Assembly (NCBI RefSeq): GCF_000591035.1
Contig: NC_022521.1
Span: 1,364,001 to 1,428,000 of the forward strand
DNA: 64,000 nt
Source of the DNA: Aeropyrum camini SY1 = JCM 12091
GTDB lineage: Archaea > Thermoproteota > Thermoprotei_A > Sulfolobales > Acidilobaceae
Direction of reading: 5' to 3'
The position numbers and the translations under genes are program-made. The notes under the pieces were generated by a model. That model was not told where the DNA came from. It ran no database searches and worked only from the letters and a program-made list of their open reading frames with translations. Shown here piece after piece: positions 1-8,798 of this stretch. Every line of letters starts with the position of its first letter. Positions within the stretch are counted from its first letter, which is position 1.

Positions 1-1559
1 TGGTAGGACGGGTGCAGCGGCGGTATGTGGGTGTACTCGAGCATGTAGGTGACGCTCTTCAGGAACTCTATGTTAATCGGGTGTGCAGTCTTCTTCGCTA
101 TGTCGACGAAAGCTTGTCTGGCCTCGTCGGAGATGAACATGTCCAGGTTACCCTGGGCTAGCTTGTTTACAAACTGCTGGTCGTCCATCAGCTGGGCAGC
201 CTTCTCCCTTATGGGTATGTGGGCGCTCACTATGCTGTGGATGGCCACGAGGTCGGGATCGTTAGCCTTCAGTATCAATAGGAACGCTATTCTATGATAA
301 GCTTCCTTCAGATCGTCGTACTTCGGGTTAAGCTTACCAGCGTTGGCGCTTATCATCCAGACAAAGGGCTGGCTGAGGGTTACAGGCTTCTTGCCAGGCT
401 CTCCCGCGGGGAAGAGGCTGTATGCGAACCTCTCCTTCACCTCCTCAGGAGTCAAGCCCCTCTGCTCACCAGTCTGTGGGTCTGTGTAGTACTTCTTGGT
501 CTGCCACTCGGTCCAGTACCAGGTGCCTCCTATGTCGAACGCCGTCTTAGCCGACACTATGGTTGGGTGTATCTGCTTTGCCCAGTCCCACTCCAGCATG
601 TTCTCCGGGGTGAGGCCGTTCCTGGCCAGGGCATATTCTACTGCGAGCCACTTGTAGAGGGCCTCAAGGTTTAGGTAGAGCTTGTCCGGGTTGCTGCCGG
701 TGAACTCACCACCGAAGGCGTAGTAGAACTGCACCAGGTCGGGGTGGGCACTCCCCTTCCTGTGTATAACACCCCACTCGGAGCAGCCGTTATCCACAGC
801 CTCCTTGGCAATCCTCATCACGTCTTTCCATGTATACTCGCCTGAGTCGATCTTCTTCGCAATATCCCATGCGTCGTAGCCGAGGCACTCCATAACAGGC
901 TTCAGTATGTAAAGGGGCCTGGCCTCTGTGTCCTGGGGGAGGGCGTAAATCCTCCCCTTGTAGGTGACGCTGCTCCAGAGGCTGTCGTAGTAGTCCTCTA
1001 GCTCGGTCCCCATGTAGGCGTTCGCATAGTCAGTTATATCAAGCAGGTATCCCTCCTTGGCGAATGTGGATATCCACCTGTAGCTAACTGCAATTATATC
1101 AGCCTCCTGCTTCAAGGGGAAGCTCTGCTGGAAAACCTTCGCGGGCTCGTCGGCGTTGGCAGAGAACTTTATATCCTCTATAACTATTTTGAAGTTGACG
1201 CCCTCATCCTCAAGTATCTTGTTAAGCCTCGCCGCAGCCTCCACTATACCGTAAACCCTCATAATGCTGTTTGGATCGCCGGAACCGTGAACCCTGTATT
1301 TAGCCTCTGTGACTCCGTTCGCAGATAGGAAGCGTGCTATGTTGACTATGTCCTCCCGTACATTGCCGGTGAGAGGTTTAAGCTCAACCGCCTCGGCCTC
1401 AGTCTTGGTAGCAGGGGTTGTCTCCGCCGCGGTACCTGTCTCGGTTTCAACAGTCTCGGGAGCTTGCCTCGTTGCTATGTAGACGGCTGCCGCTATGATA
1501 ACTATGAGGACAATGGCTGCCGCTATGTAGATAGTGGTCCTGTTAGTCTGGAATCCCAT
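1..1559 (-). CDS. ABC transporter substrate-binding protein, family 1 (sugar-type), C-terminus cut by window edge
   Basis: Extracellular solute-binding lipid- or TM-anchored protein that would deliver a solute, probably a carbohydrate, to an ABC permease lying outside the window. The frame is open from the ATG at 1559 to base 1, giving 519 visible codons. Residues 9-28 form an uninterrupted hydrophobic segment (IYIAAAIVLIVIIAAAVYIA), followed by a Thr/Glu-rich linker (about 32-52) typical of crenarchaeal binding proteins, then a family-1 binding-protein fold with WISTFAKEGYLLDIT and GRIYALPQDTEARPL. AGGTGAT lies 8 nt before the ATG, and an AT-rich TATA element (about 1590-1604) sits upstream. 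The gene is divergent from the oligopeptide operon at 2180. The substrate is inferred from the family only. Confidence 0.85.
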   Translation of the reverse strand, partial: MGFQTNRTTIYIAAAIVLIVIIAAAVYIATRQAPETVETETGTAAETTPATKTEAEAVELKPLTGNVREDIVNIARFLSANGVTEAKYRVHGSGDPNSIMRVYGIVEAAARLNKILEDEGVNFKIVIEDIKFSANADEPAKVFQQSFPLKQEADIIAVSYRWISTFAKEGYLLDITDYANAYMGTELEDYYDSLWSSVTYKGRIYALPQDTEARPLYILKPVMECLGYDAWDIAKKIDSGEYTWKDVMRIAKEAVDNGCSEWGVIHRKGSAHPDLVQFYYAFGGEFTGSNPDKLYLNLEALYKWLAVEYALARNGLTPENMLEWDWAKQIHPTIVSAKTAFDIGGTWYWTEWQTKKYYTDPQTGEQRGLTPEEVKERFAYSLFPAGEPGKKPVTLSQPFVWMISANAGKLNPKYDDLKEAYHRIAFLLILKANDPDLVAIHSIVSAHIPIREKAAQLMDDQQFVNKLAQGNLDMFISDEARQAFVDIAKKTAHPINIEFLKSVTYMLEYTHIPPLHPSY

Positions 1560-2179
1560 GCTCGCATCACCTGCTACACTCATATAATCTATATAATTAA
1601 AAGTATGGTTGCAGAGATATTAAAGATCTCTTCGGCTAAATTAATATTGAATACAAAATCAAAGAAAACATAGAAACTTATGAACAACAGGAACAAGCAG
1701 TAAAACAATGTTATACGCCTGAAAATAAGAATCTTGAAGTAGCGGCTCTCCCTACACATAGTTTACAACAAGAGTGGAGGATAAAACTGTGAAAAGATAG
1801 GAGTAAGCTAATGGCCGCGAATGGAAGGCGGTGACAGGCTATGCATGATGACACGGGGTTTCCTGGACACCACCCTACAGGGGCGGTGTATGAAGAAAGG
1901 TAGAGACGCTGATAGAGCTAAAGCACATTAACACTGGCTCGAGAGATGAAGACAGGCTGTTAGGGGCGGATAGGCTTTTTCCAAACTCGAGGATAATGCG
2001 TTTCACACGCTTCACCAGCCTAACCTCTCACCGTGTTAGTATGACTCGCTGGCCATGGCAGCAGTAAAACAGTTCATTGTAGTGGGATGGCATAACTTCA
2101 ATTCGTCCTTTAAGATATAAATATTTGAGGGTTTTCACTAAAGTAAATAGTGCCTTATTAAGGTGGGGTTGGTTTCGGT
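1560..2179. other. 620-bp divergent intergenic region with two promoters and a guide-RNA candidate
   Basis: No protein gene is visible here. The left end holds the TATA-like element for the leftward binding protein (TTTTAATTATATA read on the minus strand, about 1590-1604). The right end holds a TATA-like element AAGATATAAATATT (about 2112-2125) for the rightward dpp operon, followed by AAGGTGGGG before the ATG at 2180. The middle (about 1800-1960) is richer in GC and contains C/D-box-like motifs, listed separately. I see nothing else I can name. Confidence 0.6.
1838..1915 (+). ncRNA. candidate C/D-box guide RNA
   Basis: A perfect C box ATGATGA (1845-1851) is followed after 11 nt by CTGG (1863-1866, a degenerate D' box). 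A 23-nt segment comes next that can fold as ACACC-A-CCC ... GGG-GC-GGTGT. Then come an ATGAAGA C'-like box (1890-1896), a 12-nt spacer (1897-1908) and a perfect D box CTGA (1909-1912). The 11- and 12-nt spacers match archaeal C/D sRNAs, and the hairpin would bring D' and C' together. Against it, D' and C' are each one base off, the terminal stem is weak, and I could not assign a target. Confidence 0.35.
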
Positions 2180-3727
2180 ATGGCTTTAGCTAACACACGC
2201 GTTATCCTCGCGGCTGTCATAGTCATCATAGTCATTGCTGCTGGCTTTTACATGCTGTTCTTCAGGCAACAGGCGGCTAATGTCGTCGTCATTGGGACGA
2301 CCGATGATGTGACGGAGCTCGACCCGGCTACCAGCTACGACTTCTTCACGTGGGAGGTTCTGAGTAATGTTATGGCAGGGCTTGTCACCTACGATCAGCA
2401 GGGTAACATAGTGCCCTATCTTGCCGAGAGCTGGGAGTCACAGGATGGTGGGAAGGTTTGGATATTCCATCTGAGGCAGGACGCTAAGTTCCCTGACGGC
2501 ACTCAATGTGATGCTAACGTTGTTGTGAGGAGTATAAAGAGGGTTATGACTATACAGGGCGACCCCAGCTGGCTTGTCACCGAGTTTGTCGAGAATGTGG
2601 AGGCTCTGGACCAGTGGACTGTCAAGTTCACGCTAAAACAGCCCACAGGCTATTTCCTGGCTGTCGTGGCAACACCACCCTACTACCCAGTCCACCCCAA
2701 CTACCCTGAGGACCAGCCGGCGCCCGACGCGACCTGGGGAGGCTGCGGCCCCTACATGATAGACGAGTTCGTGAGGGATCAGTACCTCAGGCTAAAGCCG
2801 AACCCCAACTTCTTCGGCGAGGAGCCGAAGAACGACGGCGTTATAATAAGGTTCTACGAGGGTAGCGAGGACCTGAGGAGCGCTCTGGAGGCCGGGGAGA
2901 TTGATGTAGCCTGGAGGACTCTGAACCCCAGCGATCTTGAGGACCTGAAGAACAAGGGCTATAACGTTAAGGAGGTGCCGGGCCTGTTCATAAGGTATCT
3001 TGTCCTCAGGGTGTCTCAGCCGCCTCTAGACGATGTGAGGGTTAGGCAGGCTCTCGCCGCCGCCATAGACAGGCAGGACATAGTGGACAGGGTATTCAGG
3101 GGCACTATGGAACCGCTATACAGCATGGTCCCCTCGGGGATGTGGAGCCACTATCCGGCGTTCAAGGAGAAGTACGGTGAAGGCCCCAACCTGGAGCTGG
3201 CCAGGCAGCTCCTATCCCAGGCTGGCTACAACGAGTCTAACAAGCTGATGGTCGAGCTATGGTATACTCCAGAGCACTACGGCGACACCGAGGCCGCCCT
3301 CGCCGCCGTCATAAAGGAGCAGTGGGAGGCGACTGGAATAATAAGCGTGGAGATAAAGAGCAGCGAGTGGGGAACCTACGTCGACCAGCTGAGCAGCGGG
3401 CAGATGATGATTAGCCTCCTGGGCTGGTACCCCGACTACCTGGATCCCGACAACTTCCTAACACCATTCCTACTAAGCACGGCCAACTCGTGGACAGGAA
3501 CAGGCTACGCCAACCCCCAGGTGGACCAGCTCCTAAGGCAGGCTATGACCTCGACGGACATGAACGAGAGGGCCCAGCTCTATAAGCAGGTGCAGGAGAT
3601 ACTTGCCGAGGAAGCACCGTTCATACCGCTGGTGCAGGGCAAGCTCTTCGTGGTAACGTCGACAGAGGTTACTAGCATAGAGGTAAGCCCGCTACAGTTC
3701 CTGATATACTCAAGCATTTCTAAGTGA
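2180..3727 (+). CDS. dppA: Oligopeptide/dipeptide ABC transporter, substrate-binding protein (family 5)
   Basis: Captures peptides or related solutes outside the cell for the permease encoded just downstream. The 515-residue length is usual for the DppA/OppA family. Residues 7-28 form a hydrophobic anchor. The family-5 lobe is evident from IGTTDDVTELDPATSYDFFTWEVLSN split around residues 38-63, LVTYDQQGNIVPYLAESW and the later DVRVRQALAAAIDRQDIVD segment. The ATG at 2180 follows AAGGTGGGG. It is the first gene of a five-gene set, with 139 bp to the permease, the largest gap in the cluster, so a second promoter or processing site there is possible. The actual substrate cannot be read from sequence; archaeal family-5 proteins also bind oligosaccharides. 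Confidence 0.9.
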   Translation: MALANTRVILAAVIVIIVIAAGFYMLFFRQQAANVVVIGTTDDVTELDPATSYDFFTWEVLSNVMAGLVTYDQQGNIVPYLAESWESQDGGKVWIFHLRQDAKFPDGTQCDANVVVRSIKRVMTIQGDPSWLVTEFVENVEALDQWTVKFTLKQPTGYFLAVVATPPYYPVHPNYPEDQPAPDATWGGCGPYMIDEFVRDQYLRLKPNPNFFGEEPKNDGVIIRFYEGSEDLRSALEAGEIDVAWRTLNPSDLEDLKNKGYNVKEVPGLFIRYLVLRVSQPPLDDVRVRQALAAAIDRQDIVDRVFRGTMEPLYSMVPSGMWSHYPAFKEKYGEGPNLELARQLLSQAGYNESNKLMVELWYTPEHYGDTEAALAAVIKEQWEATGIISVEIKSSEWGTYVDQLSSGQMMISLLGWYPDYLDPDNFLTPFLLSTANSWTGTGYANPQVDQLLRQAMTSTDMNERAQLYKQVQEILAEEAPFIPLVQGKLFVVTSTEVTSIEVSPLQFLIYSSISK

Positions 3728-3866
3728 GCCCGGCTCTAAAAGACTCACTCCCAACACTACTTTTCCCCAATCAACTCCACACGTCCGGGTTTAGCGGTAA
3801 GCTTTTCCCTCCGCCCTAACCTTATCGGTATGCGGTATATGGTCGGGGTGCACGTGAGCTAGGGGT

Positions 3867-4886
3867 GTGTATAGGGTCTTGAGCCTGCTCCGCTATGCTG
3901 TCACCAGGGCTCTGGCTATAGTGCCTACAGTTCTGATTCTCTATACTGTAGTGTTTATAGTGTTGCGGGTTATACCCGGCGACCCTGTTTCAGCCGCTCT
4001 CGGGACTCGTAGTGTTCCGCCTGAGGAGCTTGAGGCTATCAGGGAGAGGCTGGGACTGAACCAGCCTCTATGGAGACAGTACGTTGACTATCTTCTAGGT
4101 GTACTCAGGGGGGATTTCGGCGAGAGCATGACCCTGTACGGGAGGCCTGTCGCCAGGGATATTCTGGAAAGGTTTCCAGCGACACTCGAACTCACTATAT
4201 TTGGGTTCATGGTCAGCGTTGTCCTGGGCGTCGGCAGCGGAGTGGCGGCCGCGTTTCGGGGAGGGTTAGTGGATAGGCTTCTGAGGACCTCGAGCATAGT
4301 TGCGTATACCCTCTTCATACCGTGGCTCGGCCTCATGCTAAAGTATGTGTTCAGCATAAAGCTCGGAATTCTCCCCACAGGGGGGAGAATAGACCCTAGG
4401 GTTGATCTCAACGTTGTGACGGGGCTCTACGTGCTGGACTCTATAATAACAGCCAATCCGGCGGCTCTAGTGAGCGCTATTGAACACCTGATACTCCCCT
4501 CCCTAACGCTTGGTATAGTTTTAAGCGGTGTTTACACGAGGCTGGTGAGGATACATGTTGCAGAAGCTCTTAGGAGCGAGGTGGCTATAGCCTACAGGGC
4601 CCGGGGGCTGAGGGAGTCGAGGATAGCGGTCCACATGCTGAGGATAAGCCTGATACCGACGATAACAATGATGGGCCTCCAGTTCGCTATACTCCTCGGG
4701 GGCGCGGTGCTGACGGAGGCGGCCTTCAGCTGGCCGGGGTTGGGCAGCCTTCTAGTAGAAAGGATATCCTACAGGGACTATAGCACCATCCAGGGTGTCA
4801 CAGTTTTCTTCGCGTTCATGGTGGGCATGGTCAGCCTTATAGTAGACATTATCTACGCTATCGTAAACCCCAGGGTGAGATACTAG
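3867..4886 (+). CDS. dppB: Oligopeptide ABC transporter permease (DppB/OppB type)
   Basis: One half of the membrane channel of the peptide transporter. The 339-residue product shows the DppB N-terminal signature (first helix about 13-33, then VIPGDPVSAAL), six hydrophobic segments, and the EAA loop ALRSEVAIAYRARGLRESRI that docks onto the ATPases. The start is GTG at 3867; an overlapping GTG at 3865 is out of frame. Only 4 bp separate it from dppC, so translation is probably coupled. The family C-terminus (GLGSLLVERISYRDYSTIQG) is intact. Confidence 0.92.
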   Translation: MYRVLSLLRYAVTRALAIVPTVLILYTVVFIVLRVIPGDPVSAALGTRSVPPEELEAIRERLGLNQPLWRQYVDYLLGVLRGDFGESMTLYGRPVARDILERFPATLELTIFGFMVSVVLGVGSGVAAAFRGGLVDRLLRTSSIVAYTLFIPWLGLMLKYVFSIKLGILPTGGRIDPRVDLNVVTGLYVLDSIITANPAALVSAIEHLILPSLTLGIVLSGVYTRLVRIHVAEALRSEVAIAYRARGLRESRIAVHMLRISLIPTITMMGLQFAILLGGAVLTEAAFSWPGLGSLLVERISYRDYSTIQGVTVFFAFMVGMVSLIVDIIYAIVNPRVRY

Positions 4887-4890
4887 CGGG

Positions 4891-5748
4891 GTGGCAGCTG
4901 TGCCGATTCCCCCCCCGGGAAAGGCCTTAGCGGGGCCGGGCTCAGGCTTCATAGTAGCTGGCCTCGCTATAATAATATTCTACATAGCGGTCGCCGTGGC
5001 GGCACCCTACATAGCCCCATACAGCCCCTACAGCAAAGTCGGAGACGTGGCGGAGCATCCTTCTCCCCCCTCCCTCAAGCACCCCTTCGGCACCAACGAG
5101 ATAGGCTACGACATGTTCTCTAGGGTGGTCCTTGGAACCAGGATTGTATTGAAGGTAGTTCTCCTCTCCAGCGTTATGGGCCTAATAATCGGCGTCCCCC
5201 TAGGGCTGGTCAGCGGCTACTTCGGCGGCCCCCTCGATAGGGTTTTAAGCATTATAATGGACAGCCTCTACGCGTTCCCCGGTATAGTACTGGCCATAGC
5301 AATAGCCAGCGTTCTCGGCCCCAGCGTTATCAACGCAGCTATAGCACTCATGGTGGTCTACGTACCAGCCTATTTCAGGATGACTAGAGCCCGGGTCATC
5401 GAGACCAAGACCCAGGATTACATAGTAGCCCTCAGAGTTCTAGGCGCCCCACACTCAAGGATAATGTCACGCCACATACTCCCCGGCGTAATGCCCACGG
5501 TCCTCGTGGTCTACGGCCTGGCAAGCGCTGACGCGATACTGACTGAGGCTGGCCTAAGCTTCTTCGGCCTCGTAGTCACCTACCCGGCACCAGACTGGGG
5601 GCTCGACATAAGCTACGGGATTAAGCAGTTCCTCTCCGGCAGCTGGTGGCTAACGCTTTTCCCCGGACTCGCCATACTAACCCTCGCCCTAGGCTTTGCA
5701 ATGGTGGGAGAGGGGCTTGCTGAGAGGTTCCGGGCGAGGGCCGTCTAG
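4891..5748 (+). CDS. dppC: Oligopeptide ABC transporter permease (DppC/OppC type)
   Basis: Second channel subunit pairing with DppB. The 285 residues begin with GTG at 4891. They have a cytoplasmic Pro/Gly-rich N-terminus, a first TM helix (about 20-42), the DppC motif HPFGTNEIGYDMFSRVVLG near residue 67, and the EAA loop VIETKTQDYIVALRVLGAPH around 168-190. Five to six TM helices are visible. The gene lies 4 bp after dppB and 18 bp before dppD. Confidence 0.92.
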   Translation: MAAVPIPPPGKALAGPGSGFIVAGLAIIIFYIAVAVAAPYIAPYSPYSKVGDVAEHPSPPSLKHPFGTNEIGYDMFSRVVLGTRIVLKVVLLSSVMGLIIGVPLGLVSGYFGGPLDRVLSIIMDSLYAFPGIVLAIAIASVLGPSVINAAIALMVVYVPAYFRMTRARVIETKTQDYIVALRVLGAPHSRIMSRHILPGVMPTVLVVYGLASADAILTEAGLSFFGLVVTYPAPDWGLDISYGIKQFLSGSWWLTLFPGLAILTLALGFAMVGEGLAERFRARAV

Positions 5749-5766
5749 CCAGGTAGGGGGTGGCTT

Positions 5767-6717
5767 ATGGCTATACTAGAAATCCGCGGCTTAAAGGTCT
5801 ACTACCATACCCTCAGTGGAATAGTGAGGGCGGTGGACGGTGTAAGCCTATCTATAGACAAGGGCGAGTGGCTGTCAATAGTAGGGGAGAGCGGCAGCGG
5901 GAAAAGCACCCTGGCCCTCAGTATCCCCCGCCTCATCATGCCCCCAGGAAGGATCGTTGAGGGGCGTATCATCTACTCGGGGGTAGACCTCCTGGGCCTC
6001 GCAGACGATGAGGTCAGGAGGTACAGGGGCAGGGAGGTAGGGATGGTATTCCAAGACCCCACAGCCTACCTAGACCCCTACCGTACTGTGGGGAGCCAGA
6101 TAGCAGAGGCCCTGCTCGAGCACGGCCTGGCATTCGACCGCCGGGAGGCAGAGGCTTTGACGGGCGACGCTCTAGAACTCGTCGGGATACCGAGGGATAG
6201 GGCCTCCGTATACCCACACCAGCTGAGCGGGGGTCAGAGGCAGAGGGTGGCTATAGCCGCTGCAGTCGCCCTCGAGCCTAAGATACTTATAGCGGACGAG
6301 CCCACCACCGCGCTCGACGTAGTAGTGCAGGCTAAAATAATGGACTTGATGAAGCGGCTTCAGGAAGAGCGGGGTCTCACTGTTCTGCTGGTCACACATG
6401 ACATAGGCCTAGCCGCAGAGTACAGCGATAGAATAGCGGTGATGTATGCAGGAGAGCTGGTGGAGGTGGGCCCGGCGGTAGAAGTTGTCTCGCACCCCAT
6501 CCACCCGTACACGGAGATGCTGGTAAACAGCGTGCCAGACCCTTGGGAGGACAGGGAGATAAAACCGATACCCGGCTCCCCCCCAGACCTCCGCAACCCC
6601 CCGCCGGGCTGCAGGTTCCACCCCCGCTGTCCCCTGAGACAGAGTGTGTGCACCGCTACAGAGCCAACTCTTAAGAGGGTAGACGGAGGGAGGAGCCACT
6701 CATGCCTCATAAGATAG
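5767..6717 (+). CDS. dppD: Oligopeptide ABC transporter ATP-binding protein (DppD type)
   Basis: One of two ATPases powering the transporter. The 316 residues carry Walker A GESGSGKST (40-48), the ABC signature LSGGQRQRVAIA, Walker B LIADEPTTALD, and the H-loop VTHD. The DppD/OppD C-terminal extension has the Cys motif PPGCRFHPRCPL, which in relatives can bind an iron-sulfur cluster. The ATG at 5767 follows GGTAGGGGGTGG. It is 19 bp from dppF. Confidence 0.94.
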   Translation: MAILEIRGLKVYYHTLSGIVRAVDGVSLSIDKGEWLSIVGESGSGKSTLALSIPRLIMPPGRIVEGRIIYSGVDLLGLADDEVRRYRGREVGMVFQDPTAYLDPYRTVGSQIAEALLEHGLAFDRREAEALTGDALELVGIPRDRASVYPHQLSGGQRQRVAIAAAVALEPKILIADEPTTALDVVVQAKIMDLMKRLQEERGLTVLLVTHDIGLAAEYSDRIAVMYAGELVEVGPAVEVVSHPIHPYTEMLVNSVPDPWEDREIKPIPGSPPDLRNPPPGCRFHPRCPLRQSVCTATEPTLKRVDGGRSHSCLIR

Positions 6718-6736
6718 CTCGGGGTGAGCATACTCG

Positions 6737-7777
6737 ATGAACGGCGGCCCGATAATCAGCATTGAAGGCCTGAAGGTGCACTACCCCGTGTACTATACTC
6801 TTCTAAAGAGAATTCTAGGGAGGCCGGACGCCGTTGTGAGGGCTGTGGACGGCGTGAGCCTTGATATACGGGAGGGCGAGGTCCTGGCTGTAGTTGGCGA
6901 GAGCGGTTGCGGGAAGACGACGCTGGGTAAGGTCATCGTCGGTATTGAGGAGCCGACAGAGGGTTGGATACGGTATAGGGGAGAGCTTCTCACACCCCAG
7001 AAGCTATCCCGGGATAGGAGACTCCGGAGGAAGCTGCAGATGATCTTCCAGGATCCCTACAAGAGCCTCGACCCCCTGATGCCGGTGGGAGAGCAGGTTG
7101 CAGAGCCCCTAGTCATTCACGGGCTTGCTACAGGCAGTGAGGCCAGGCGGAAGGCCCTTGAGATGCTGGAGAGCGTAGGCTTGACGCCCGGCCGAGAGTT
7201 CTACTGGAGAAGGCCCCACCAGCTGAGCGGGGGTCAGAGGCAAAGGGTGGCTATAGCGAGGACGCTGATACTCGAGCCCGAGGTTATAGTGGCTGACGAG
7301 CCCGTCTCCATGATAGACGTCTCCATGAGGGCCTCCATCCTAGACCTTATAATGAATTACCACAGGGAGACCGGGGCGACGATAGTCCTCATAACCCACG
7401 ACATAGCTGTCGCCAGGGCTGTTGCCGACAGGATAGCCGTTATGTACCTTGGCAAGATAGTGGAAGTCGGTGATCCGAGGAGCGTAATAGAGGATCCCAG
7501 GCACCCGTATACAGCGGCTCTAGTGACATCTACACCCTCCGTCAGCAGGAGGAAGCCCCCAAGATTCCCCATAGCGGGGGAGGTGCCCAGTGCAGTCACC
7601 ATACCCCCTGGCTGCAGGTTCCACCCCCGCTGCCCCCTGGCCGATGCAAAGTGTAAGAGCCTCGAGCCCCCTCTAACGGGTGAAGAGGACAGGCTCTACG
7701 CGTGCCACTACCCCCTGGAGCCTGGCTCGCTCTGGAAAGAGTCTGGTGAGCTGTCCAGCGGGGAAAACCGTATATAG
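6737..7777 (+). CDS. dppF: Oligopeptide ABC transporter ATP-binding protein (DppF type)
   Basis: Second ATPase of the transporter, 346 residues. Walker A GESGCGKTT spans 54-62, the signature is LSGGQRQRVAIART, and Walker B is VADEPVSMIDVS, the variant common in archaeal DppF. An insertion after strand 1 (TLLKRILGRPDAVV) is characteristic of DppF/OppF. The C-terminal PPGCRFHPRCPL motif is shared with DppD. It closes the operon; the next gene begins 21 bp downstream and could be co-transcribed. Confidence 0.94.
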   Translation: MNGGPIISIEGLKVHYPVYYTLLKRILGRPDAVVRAVDGVSLDIREGEVLAVVGESGCGKTTLGKVIVGIEEPTEGWIRYRGELLTPQKLSRDRRLRRKLQMIFQDPYKSLDPLMPVGEQVAEPLVIHGLATGSEARRKALEMLESVGLTPGREFYWRRPHQLSGGQRQRVAIARTLILEPEVIVADEPVSMIDVSMRASILDLIMNYHRETGATIVLITHDIAVARAVADRIAVMYLGKIVEVGDPRSVIEDPRHPYTAALVTSTPSVSRRKPPRFPIAGEVPSAVTIPPGCRFHPRCPLADAKCKSLEPPLTGEEDRLYACHYPLEPGSLWKESGELSSGENRI

Positions 7778-7798
7778 GGGGGCGCTAGGCCTTTACAG

Positions 7799-8692
7799 GT
7801 GGTGCACATTTCCTTGAGCCTCCTTACACTTGCTGGTGACACAATGCTGCTTAAGGGCAGCCCCTCTACACTCCTCTACAAGCACGGCGATACGGTCTTC
7901 CTCGTAGACCCAGGGCACGGTAAGAAGAGGGCTAAACAGCTCTCCAAAGCCGTCGAGAAGCTTGGAGGGGAGGCTGTAGCAATAGTTACCCACTTCCACA
8001 GCGACCACTTCTCGACGCTATACCAGGGCTTCCAACCCGCCGCCATCCTGGCCCCAGGGAAGGACCTTCCCATGGTTAGATACAGCACCATGAGGCTCCA
8101 CTACACCTTCGGATACCCCTTCACGGGTGCCGAGGACTACCTGCTCTTCAAGGCCAAAGACGTTGATAACGTGGAGCCGCTCGAGGCGGAGAGGATTAAG
8201 CCACTGAGGCTAGTGCCCTTACCCGGCCATACACCCGGCCAGACGGGGGTTGAGACGCCCGATGGCGTCCTCTACGCGGCCGACTCTATATTTGGAGAAA
8301 GAGTGCTGCAGGCGTACGCTGTCCCATACCACTCCAACCCCTGCCAGGCCCTGGAGACTCTAACTAGCCTCCAGGACATGGTAAACAGGCTGGAGGTCAT
8401 TGTGCCTAGCCATGGAAAACCTGTAAAGGGAGAGGAGGCTCAGAGGCTCCTTGAGATGAACATAGAAAGGCTGGAAGACGCCTGGGCAGCTCTTATGGAG
8501 GAGTTGTCGAGGGCTCCGGCCCCGGTGGGTCTCCTAGCATCAAAGCTTATGAAGAGGTATGGGGCGGAAGCCACGCCTACCCTTGCCATACTAGTCGAGA
8601 CCGCTGTAAGAGGCTACATAGGCTGCCACGGGGCCGAGCTGGAGCCTATTCTTGAGAGTGGCATGGTTAAGTGGAGGGTTAGAAGGCGGTAA
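7799..8692 (+). CDS. Metallo-beta-lactamase-fold hydrolase
   Basis: A 297-residue member of the MBL superfamily. The metal-binding signature HFHSDH is at residues 65-70, a further His is in LPGHTPGQTG (about 142), and an Asp is in YAADS, giving the usual two-metal site. The family includes thioesterases, glyoxalase II-like enzymes and ribonucleases; nothing here fixes the substrate. A C-terminal extension after residue 215 looks helical. The start is GTG at 7799 (a second GTG follows immediately). It lies 21 bp after dppF in the same direction, so it may share the transcript, but a role in peptide use is only a guess from position. Confidence 0.82.
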   Translation: MVHISLSLLTLAGDTMLLKGSPSTLLYKHGDTVFLVDPGHGKKRAKQLSKAVEKLGGEAVAIVTHFHSDHFSTLYQGFQPAAILAPGKDLPMVRYSTMRLHYTFGYPFTGAEDYLLFKAKDVDNVEPLEAERIKPLRLVPLPGHTPGQTGVETPDGVLYAADSIFGERVLQAYAVPYHSNPCQALETLTSLQDMVNRLEVIVPSHGKPVKGEEAQRLLEMNIERLEDAWAALMEELSRAPAPVGLLASKLMKRYGAEATPTLAILVETAVRGYIGCHGAELEPILESGMVKWRVRRR

Positions 8693-8798
8693 GTCATACC
8701 CAGCCGGGCACTCAGGCTAGAATACATGCTGCGTAAAGTAGCATCTTTATTAGGAACTGGGTTTAGTTTGGATGCTAGTGTGACAACGGTGGTACCAG

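Noticed and set aside
6172-6731. Several overlapping minus-strand frames across dppD
   Set aside because: They oppose strongly conserved ABC motifs and lack starts, motifs or codon patterns of real genes.
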